A DNA stretch of 64,000 nt from Citrobacter freundii ATCC 8090 = MTCC 1658 = NBRC 12681 (GTDB lineage Bacteria; Pseudomonadota; Gammaproteobacteria; Enterobacterales; Enterobacteriaceae): NCBI RefSeq assembly GCF_011064845.1, contig NZ_CP049015.1, positions 4,154,001 through 4,218,000 on the forward strand, read 5' to 3'. Position numbers and translations under genes: made by a program. The notes under the pieces were generated by a model. It saw only the letters and a list, made by a program, of their open reading frames with translations. It was not told the DNA's origin and made no database searches. Below are positions 58,667 to 64,000 of this stretch, piece by piece (positions within the stretch are counted from its first letter, which is position 1; each line of letters starts with the position of its first letter).

Positions 58667-60130
58667 ATGGCACCTTTAGCTGGTTGGTGGCGATACCTGG
58701 CTCCGCTGGTGGTCATCGCCATTATTGCTGTTCTGCCCGTCCCCACCGGTCTTGAGAGTCACACCTGGCTCTATTTTGCCGTCTTTACCGGTGTGATTGT
58801 CGGGCTTATTCTGGAACCTGTACCGGGCGCGGTGATAGCGATGATTGGCATTTCGATCATCGCCGTCCTTTCACCGTGGCTGCTGTTCAGTCCGGAGCAA
58901 CTCGCGCAGGACGGTTTTAAATTTACTGCCAAATCGCTGTCGTGGGCGGTATCTGGATTCTCAAACTCGGTCATCTGGCTGATCTTCGCGGCCTTTATGT
59001 TTGGTACCGGCTATGAGAAAACCGGCCTTGGTCGGCGAATCGCGCTGATGCTGGTGAAAAAGATGGGGCACCGGACGTTATTTCTCGGCTATGCGGTGAT
59101 GTTCTCCGAACTTATCCTCGCTCCCGTCACGCCTTCCAACTCCGCGCGCGGAGCCGGAATAATCTACCCGATTATCCGCAACCTGCCGCCGCTGTATAAC
59201 TCGCAGCCCAATAGCGCCAGTTCACGCTCCATTGGCTCGTACATCATGTGGATGGGCATTGTCGCTGACTGCGTTACCAGCGCTATTTTCTTAACGGCGA
59301 TGGCACCGAATCTGCTGTTGATCGGCCTGATGAAAGGCGCGTCCCACACGGCGCTGAGCTGGGGCGACTGGTTCTTAGGCATGCTGCCGCTGAGCATTTT
59401 ACTGGTGCTGATCGTGCCGTGGCTGGCGTACCTGCTGTATCCACCGGTACTGAAATCCGGCGATCAGGTTCCACGTTGGGCAGATACAGAGCTAAAAGCG
59501 ATGGGACCGCTCTGCGCTCGCGAGAAAAAGATGCTGGTACTGATGGTCGGCGCGCTAGTGCTGTGGATCTTCGGCGGCGACTACATTGACGCCGCAATGG
59601 TCGGATACAGCGTGGTGGCGTTGATGCTGGTACTACGCATCATTAGCTGGGATGACATCGTCAGCAATAAAGCCGCATGGAACGTCTTTTTCTGGCTGGC
59701 CTCGCTGATAACGCTCGCCACCGGGCTCAATAACACCGGTTTTATTACCTGGTTCGGCAAGCTGCTGGCGGGAGGACTGAGCGGCTATTCGCCGATGATG
59801 GTGATGGTGGCGCTGATCGTGGTGTTCTATCTGCTGCGCTACTTCTTTGCCAGCGCCACGGCGTATACCTCTGCCCTCGCGCCGATGATGATTGCCGCCG
59901 CGCTGGCAATGCCGGAAATCCCGCTACCGGTCTTCTGCCTGATGGTCGGCGCCGCCATTGGCCTGGGCAGCATTCTGACCCCGTACGCCACCGGTCCTAG
60001 CCCTATCTACTACGGCAGCGGTTATTTGCCAACGGTGGATTACTGGCGACTCGGCGCTATTTTTGGCCTGATTTTCCTCGTGCTGCTGGTGATCACCGGT
60101 CTGATCTGGATGCCCCTCGTTTTACTGTAA
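58667..60130 (+). CDS. ttdT: L-tartrate:succinate antiporter TtdT
   Basis: TtdT is a DASS-family exchanger that imports L-tartrate in return for succinate during tartrate fermentation. The 487 residues equal E. coli. About twelve membrane segments are visible. The paired signatures SNSARGAGIIYPI (about residue 162-174) and TPYATGPSPIYYGSGYLPT (about 436-454) mark the substrate-binding hairpins. Its codon 332 region (ISWDDI) has TGG where the related transporter at 8125-9579 has TGA. It precedes the urease cluster rather than tsaD as in E. coli. Confidence 0.97.
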   Translation: MAPLAGWWRYLAPLVVIAIIAVLPVPTGLESHTWLYFAVFTGVIVGLILEPVPGAVIAMIGISIIAVLSPWLLFSPEQLAQDGFKFTAKSLSWAVSGFSNSVIWLIFAAFMFGTGYEKTGLGRRIALMLVKKMGHRTLFLGYAVMFSELILAPVTPSNSARGAGIIYPIIRNLPPLYNSQPNSASSRSIGSYIMWMGIVADCVTSAIFLTAMAPNLLLIGLMKGASHTALSWGDWFLGMLPLSILLVLIVPWLAYLLYPPVLKSGDQVPRWADTELKAMGPLCAREKKMLVLMVGALVLWIFGGDYIDAAMVGYSVVALMLVLRIISWDDIVSNKAAWNVFFWLASLITLATGLNNTGFITWFGKLLAGGLSGYSPMMVMVALIVVFYLLRYFFASATAYTSALAPMMIAAALAMPEIPLPVFCLMVGAAIGLGSILTPYATGPSPIYYGSGYLPTVDYWRLGAIFGLIFLVLLVITGLIWMPLVLL

Positions 60131-60203
60131 TCTCCCTTGGGCGGCATATTGTCGCCCCTTAATCCATAAGCTTCTCATATGATCGATTTCCCGATGCGCT
60201 GAG

Positions 60204-60221
60204 GCATACTTTTTTGTATGC
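60204..60221. promoter_or_regulatory. Perfect inverted repeat upstream of ureD
   Basis: GCATAC and GTATGC surround TTTTTT, an 18-base palindrome in the ttdT-ureD gap, 31-48 bp before the proposed ureD start. It resembles a NAC site (ATA-N9-TAT) but has eight rather than nine spacer bases, so the protein that binds is open. Confidence 0.5.
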
Positions 60222-60251
60222 AAACACCCTCATGCTGATAGGGGAAACGCT

Positions 60252-61076
60252 CTGGACACGGTTGCGCACGAGACACTCACACGAGGCTGGCAGGCCGAAC
60301 TGGAACTGCATTTTTCCTGCACCAGGCACAAAACGGTGCTCGCCTCGGCGCGTCATCATGGTCCATTGACAGTTCAGCGCCCGTTTTACCCGGAAGAGGA
60401 CGTCTGCCACCTCTATTTGCTGCATCCACCTGCGGGGATCGTTGGCGGGGATGAGCTTCATATTGCCGTCACGCTCGACGAAAACAGCCATGCGTTAATC
60501 ACCCAGCCCGGCGCGGGCAAGTTTTATCGCAGCCGAGGGCCACAAGCGCTGCTGCGCCAGCATTTTACCCTCGCCTCGCACGCCACGCTGGAGTGGCTGC
60601 CGCAGGATACGATCCTCTTTCCCGGCGCCAACGCCGCTATTCAGACCGTCTTTCATCTGACATCCGCAAGTCGCCTGCTGGCCTGGGATCTGCTGTGTCT
60701 TGGCCGACCGGTTATGCAGGAAACTTTCAGCCACGGCATGCTGCAAAATCGCCTGGAAGTGTGGCGAGATGGGCAGCCGCTGCTGATAGAACGCTTGATA
60801 TTGCAGGAGGGGAATCTGAGCGGCGTCGCGCATCATCCCTGGGTCGGCACGTTGCTGTGTTATCCGGCCAACGAACACATGCTGGAGGGCACGCGGGAGC
60901 GGCTTATGGCGCTTGGCGATTACGCCGGGGCAACGCTTAACGACTCGCTGCTGACAATCCGTTTTCTTGCTAACGACAACCTGGTTGTTCAGCGCGTTAT
61001 GCGTGACATCTGGCAATTTTTGCGCCCGCTGCTGACACATAAAACGCCTGTACTACCGAGAATCTGGCACACCTAA
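60252..61076 (+). CDS. ureD: Urease accessory protein UreD
   Basis: UreD binds apo-urease and, with UreF and UreG, delivers nickel. The only ordinary in-frame start is GTG at 60336, which gives 246 residues but drops the conserved [11 protein letters not shown] segment. The frame stays open upstream to a TGA at 60180. CTG at 60252, seven bases after AGGGG, gives 274 residues, close to the 270 of Klebsiella UreD, so I use it. Domain features such as [24 protein letters not shown] and [13 protein letters not shown] are conserved. It is first in the operon, ten bases before ureA. A non-ATG/GTG start or an early two-base change would explain the missing start. Confidence 0.85.
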   Translation: MDTVAHETLTRGWQAELELHFSCTRHKTVLASARHHGPLTVQRPFYPEEDVCHLYLLHPPAGIVGGDELHIAVTLDENSHALITQPGAGKFYRSRGPQALLRQHFTLASHATLEWLPQDTILFPGANAAIQTVFHLTSASRLLAWDLLCLGRPVMQETFSHGMLQNRLEVWRDGQPLLIERLILQEGNLSGVAHHPWVGTLLCYPANEHMLEGTRERLMALGDYAGATLNDSLLTIRFLANDNLVVQRVMRDIWQFLRPLLTHKTPVLPRIWHT

Positions 61077-61086
61077 GAGAACCCTT

Positions 61087-61389
61087 ATGGAACTGACCCC
61101 CAGAGAAAAAGATAAGTTGTTGCTGTTTACCGCCGCGCTGGTGGCGGAACGTCGCCTGGCCCGCGGACTGAAGCTGAATTACCCGGAATCGGTGGCGCTG
61201 ATTAGCGCTTTCATCATGGAAGGGGCGCGCGACGGGCAAACTGTAGCCGCGCTGATGGAGGACGGGCGTCACGTCCTGCGCCGCGATCAGGTGATGGAAG
61301 GCGTACCGGAAATGATCCCGGATATTCAGGTTGAAGCCACCTTTCCGGACGGATCGAAACTGGTCACTGTCCACAACCCGATCGTCTAA
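61087..61389 (+). CDS. ureA: Urease gamma subunit
   Basis: UreA is the small gamma subunit of the (alpha-beta-gamma)3 urease that hydrolyses urea to ammonia and carbamate. The 100 residues equal the standard length, from [18 protein letters not shown] to [30 protein letters not shown] (about residues 25-39) is the family core. It lies between ureD and ureB with gaps of ten and nine bases. It is cytoplasmic. Confidence 0.98.
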   Translation: MELTPREKDKLLLFTAALVAERRLARGLKLNYPESVALISAFIMEGARDGQTVAALMEDGRHVLRRDQVMEGVPEMIPDIQVEATFPDGSKLVTVHNPIV

Positions 61390-61398
61390 GGAGCGGCA

Positions 61399-61719
61399 AT
61401 GATCCCAGGTGAATATCAGATCGCAAAAGGCAGTATCGCACTTAATCAGGGGCGAGAGATCTGCACGATCGTGGTGGAAAATCATGGCGACAGGCCCATC
61501 CAGGTGGGATCGCACTATCACTTTTTCGAAGTGAACCCGGCGCTGCACTTTGACAGGCTGGCCGCACGCGGCTTTCGTCTGAACATTGCTGCGGGCACAG
61601 CGGTGCGTTTTGAGCCAGGACAAAAACGCGAAGTCGAACTGGTGCGCGTTGCTGGCACACAAAGGATCGTGGGTTTTCGCAGCGAAGTGATGGGCGCGCT
61701 GGAGGCAGATAATGAGTGA
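61399..61719 (+). CDS. ureB: Urease beta subunit
   Basis: UreB is the 106-residue beta subunit, mostly beta structure. The start [20 protein letters not shown] and the conserved [20 protein letters not shown] are clear. The overlap of eight bases with ureC shows tight coupling. An AAGGAGCGG box precedes its ATG. Confidence 0.98.
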   Translation: MIPGEYQIAKGSIALNQGREICTIVVENHGDRPIQVGSHYHFFEVNPALHFDRLAARGFRLNIAAGTAVRFEPGQKREVELVRVAGTQRIVGFRSEVMGALEADNE

Positions 61720-63415
61720 CATTTCCCGGCAGGCGTACGCCGACATGTTTGGCCCAACCACTGGCGATAAAGTGCGCCTGGCGGATACCGACCTGTGGAT
61801 CGAAGTGGAAAAAGACTTCACCACCTACGGCGAAGAGGTCAAATTCGGCGGCGGAAAAGTGATCCGCGACGGCATGGGCCAGGGGCAAATGCGCGCCGAT
61901 GCATGTGTGGATCTGGTGATAACCAACGCGCTGATCGTCGATCACTGGGGGATCGTGAAAGCGGATATTGGTATCAAAGCCGGCAGGATCTTCGCCATCG
62001 GAAAGGCAGGTAATCCCGATATTCAGCCCAACGTTACGATCCCGATAGGCGTGGGAACTGAAGTCATCGCCGGGGAAGGCAAGATCGTCACCGCAGGCGG
62101 CGTGGATACACATATTCACTGGATCTGCCCACAGCAGGCGCAAGAGGCGCTGGTTTCCGGCGTGACGACGATGATCGGCGGCGGCACCGGTCCGGCCGCG
62201 GGCACTCACGCCACCACCTGTACGCCGGGTCCGTGGTACATCGCACGCATGCTGCAGGCGGCGGACGCGTTGCCGGTTAACATCGGTTTACTGGGCAAAG
62301 GTAACGGCTCAAATCCTGACGCCTTGCGCGAGCAAATCACTGCAGGCGCAATTGGCCTGAAAATCCATGAAGACTGGGGCGCCACACCCGCCGCTATCGA
62401 CTGCGCGCTGACCGTGGCCGACGAAATGGACATCCAGGTCGCGCTGCACAGTGACACGCTCAATGAGTCCGGTTTCGTGGAAGATACGCTGGCGGCGATT
62501 GGCGATCGCACCATTCATACTTTTCACACCGAAGGCGCGGGCGGCGGTCATGCGCCGGATATCATCACCGCCTGCGCACATCCGAATATCCTGCCCTCCT
62601 CTACGAACCCGACGCTGCCCTATACCATCAACACCATCGACGAGCATCTCGATATGCTGATGGTTTGCCACCATCTCGATCCAGATATCGCCGAAGACGT
62701 AGCCTTTGCCGAATCACGCATTCGCCGGGAAACGATCGCTGCCGAAGATGTGCTGCATGACATTGGCGCCTTTTCCCTGACCTCGTCCGATTCGCAGGCA
62801 ATGGGGCGCGTGGGCGAAGTGATCCTGCGTACCTGGCAGGTGGCGCACCGCATGAAGGTTCAGCGTGGCCCGTTGGCAGAAGAAACCGGTGACAACGACA
62901 ACCTGCGCGTTAAACGTTACGTCGCCAAATACACCATCAATCCGGCGCTAACCCACGGTATCGCCCATGAAGTCGGCTCCGTTGAACCTGGCAAACTGGC
63001 CGATCTGGTGTTGTGGTCACCGGCATTCTTTGGCGTAAAACCGGCGACGATCGTTAAAGGCGGGATGATCGTCTGTGCGCCGATGGGCGACATCAATGCC
63101 TCGATTCCCACCCCACAGCCGGTGCATTACCGCATGATGTTCGGCGCACTTGGCGCAGCGCGGCATCACACCCGGCTGACCTTTATTTCGCAGGCCGCTG
63201 ATGCGCAAAACATCGCGCAGCAGCTCAACCTGCAAAGCGCCATCGCCGTCGTTAAAGGCTGCAGAACAGTGAAAAAGGCCAACATGATCCACAACGACCT
63301 GCAACCCAATATCACCGTCGATGCTCAGACCTACGAGGTGCGTATTGATGGCGAACTGATTACCAGCGAACCGGCAAACGTTTTGCCGATGGCACAACGC
63401 TATTTTCTGTTTTAG
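61712..63415 (+). CDS. ureC: Urease alpha subunit, nickel-containing catalytic subunit
   Basis: UreC carries the binuclear nickel centre. The 567 residues match Klebsiella, and so do the positions of all key residues: His134, His136, carbamylated Lys217, His246, His272 and Asp360 bind nickel, while His219 and His320 and the flap Cys319 (MVCHHLD) act in catalysis. No substitution is seen, so the enzyme should be active when assembled. It belongs to the amidohydrolase superfamily and ends with PMAQRYFLF. Three bases of spacing and an AGGAG box connect it with ureE. Confidence 0.99.
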   Translation: MSDISRQAYADMFGPTTGDKVRLADTDLWIEVEKDFTTYGEEVKFGGGKVIRDGMGQGQMRADACVDLVITNALIVDHWGIVKADIGIKAGRIFAIGKAGNPDIQPNVTIPIGVGTEVIAGEGKIVTAGGVDTHIHWICPQQAQEALVSGVTTMIGGGTGPAAGTHATTCTPGPWYIARMLQAADALPVNIGLLGKGNGSNPDALREQITAGAIGLKIHEDWGATPAAIDCALTVADEMDIQVALHSDTLNESGFVEDTLAAIGDRTIHTFHTEGAGGGHAPDIITACAHPNILPSSTNPTLPYTINTIDEHLDMLMVCHHLDPDIAEDVAFAESRIRRETIAAEDVLHDIGAFSLTSSDSQAMGRVGEVILRTWQVAHRMKVQRGPLAEETGDNDNLRVKRYVAKYTINPALTHGIAHEVGSVEPGKLADLVLWSPAFFGVKPATIVKGGMIVCAPMGDINASIPTPQPVHYRMMFGALGAARHHTRLTFISQAADAQNIAQQLNLQSAIAVVKGCRTVKKANMIHNDLQPNITVDAQTYEVRIDGELITSEPANVLPMAQRYFLF

Positions 63416-63423
63416 GAGTGACG

Positions 63424-63882
63424 ATGATCTACCTGACCCAACGCCTTGACCACGCTCACCGCGTCACCGCAAGCGTCACGCTACCCATTGATATGCGGGT
63501 AAAAAGTCGTGCCAGAGTGGCGCTGAACGACGGTCGCGAAGCCGGGCTGATGCTACCGCGCGGTTTGCTGTTACGCGGTGGCGACCTGCTGACCACCGAC
63601 GATGGAAGCGAGGTGATCGAAGTGATCGCCGCGCCGGAGTCGGTTTCCGTGGTGCGCTGCGCCGATCCTTTCCTGCTCGCCAAAGCCTGTTATCACCTCG
63701 GCAATCGCCACGTTCCGCTACAAATTCTGCCGGATGAGCTGCGCTACCACCACGATCATGTGCTGGACGCCATGCTGCGCCAGTTCAACCTCGAGGTGAC
63801 GTTCGCCCAGTTGCCGTTTGAACCGGAAGCAGGCGCTTATGCCAGTGAATCACACGGGCATCATCACGGCCATGCGCACTGA
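63424..63882 (+). CDS. ureE: Urease nickel chaperone UreE
   Basis: UreE brings nickel to the urease assembly complex. The start at 63424 ([12 protein letters not shown]) gives 152 residues and is preceded by AGGAG; an in-frame GTG two codons earlier is disfavoured. The peptide-binding N-domain and the metal-binding C-domain (with [20 protein letters not shown], about residues 96-115) are conserved. The C-terminal tail [10 protein letters not shown] has six His, fewer than I recall for the longer Klebsiella tail. It overlaps ureF by one base. Confidence 0.97.
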   Translation: MIYLTQRLDHAHRVTASVTLPIDMRVKSRARVALNDGREAGLMLPRGLLLRGGDLLTTDDGSEVIEVIAAPESVSVVRCADPFLLAKACYHLGNRHVPLQILPDELRYHHDHVLDAMLRQFNLEVTFAQLPFEPEAGAYASESHGHHHGHAH

Positions 63883-64000
63883 TGCATAACACCCAACAAC
63901 TGCGTCTGATGCAGCTCGCCAGCAGCGCACTCCCGGTGGGGTCGTTTACCTGGTCCCAGGGTCTGGAGTGGGCGGTGGAGATTGGCTGGGTGAAAAGCGT
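63882..64000 (+). CDS. ureF: Urease accessory protein UreF, cut by window edge
   Basis: UreF binds the urease-UreD complex and gates the GTPase UreG. Only 39 complete codons are in the window; they match the UreF N-terminus, with [14 protein letters not shown] and the conserved [10 protein letters not shown]. The start overlaps the ureE stop (TGATG). The gene continues past 64000, and ureG should follow. Confidence 0.9.
   Translation, partial: MHNTQQLRLMQLASSALPVGSFTWSQGLEWAVEIGWVKS

Noticed and set aside
60204..60221. Direct call of a NAC site before ureD
   Set aside because: The spacer between ATA and TAT is eight bases, one short of the consensus, so it is reported only as a palindrome.

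Overview
The window reads as chromosomal backbone of an enterobacterium of the Escherichia/Salmonella/Citrobacter group. Almost every backbone protein can be aligned from memory, nearly end to end, with an E. coli K-12 protein, and the order follows the E. coli exbD-exbB-metC ... parC ... parE ... tolC ... ribB ... glnE ... cca ... ttdABT segment. Several insertions that E. coli K-12 lacks (urease, an assT-dsbL-dsbI operon, a GH88 sugar locus, an extra TrkH-like protein) point to Citrobacter or a close relative. The genus is an inference; no rRNA or tRNA gene is present to anchor it.

Layout. 1-1200: three unrecognised genes, one cut by the window edge. 1.2-8.0 kb: exbD-exbB (TonB energiser, with a Fur box), metC (with MetJ boxes), yghB, the yqhC regulator diverging from yqhD, and dkgA. 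8.1-10.1 kb: a DASS-family anion transporter broken by one in-frame TGA, then a HIT-family protein. 10.2-22.4 kb: ygiQ, an extra TrkH-like transporter, ftsP, plsC, parC, ygiW, qseBC, mdaB, ygiN. 22.5-27.8 kb: an inserted carbohydrate locus, AraC regulator diverging from DUF2264 - LacY-like symporter - GH88 unsaturated glucuronyl hydrolase, with a CRP-like site between. 27.9-37.8 kb: the nudF-yqiB-cpdA-yqiA-parE operon, tolC-ygiB-ygiC, ygiD, zupT. 37.8-41.6 kb: a tiny membrane protein, a 398-bp AT-rich spacer with a 20-bp palindrome, then assT-dsbL-dsbI. 41.6-55.9 kb: ribB with its FMN riboswitch, ubiK, glgS, yqiJ-yqiK, ygiF-glnE-hldE, ygiM-cca, uppP, folB, plsY. 56-60.1 kb: ttdR and ttdABT for L-tartrate fermentation. 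60.2-64 kb: ureDABCEF, cut inside ureF.

How the parts work together. Much of the backbone is envelope work: TonB energisation, phospholipid synthesis (plsC, plsY), undecaprenyl phosphate recycling (uppP), LPS heptose activation (hldE), TolC efflux, divisome protection (ftsP) and periplasmic oxidative folding (dsbLI serving assT). The accessory parts add niche metabolism: sulfate-group transfer between phenols, uptake and hydrolysis of unsaturated uronides, anaerobic tartrate use and urea hydrolysis. UreC keeps every metal-binding and catalytic residue and AssT keeps all its known catalytic residues, so both should be active. The one clearly broken gene is the DASS transporter; an intact relative (ttdT) lies 50 kb away.

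No prophage, insertion sequence, integrase, CRISPR array, tRNA or rRNA was seen. Intergenic gaps carry many REP/BIME-type inverted repeats, typical of this family. Many CDS starts were set by ribosome-binding sites and by the length of the E. coli homologue.
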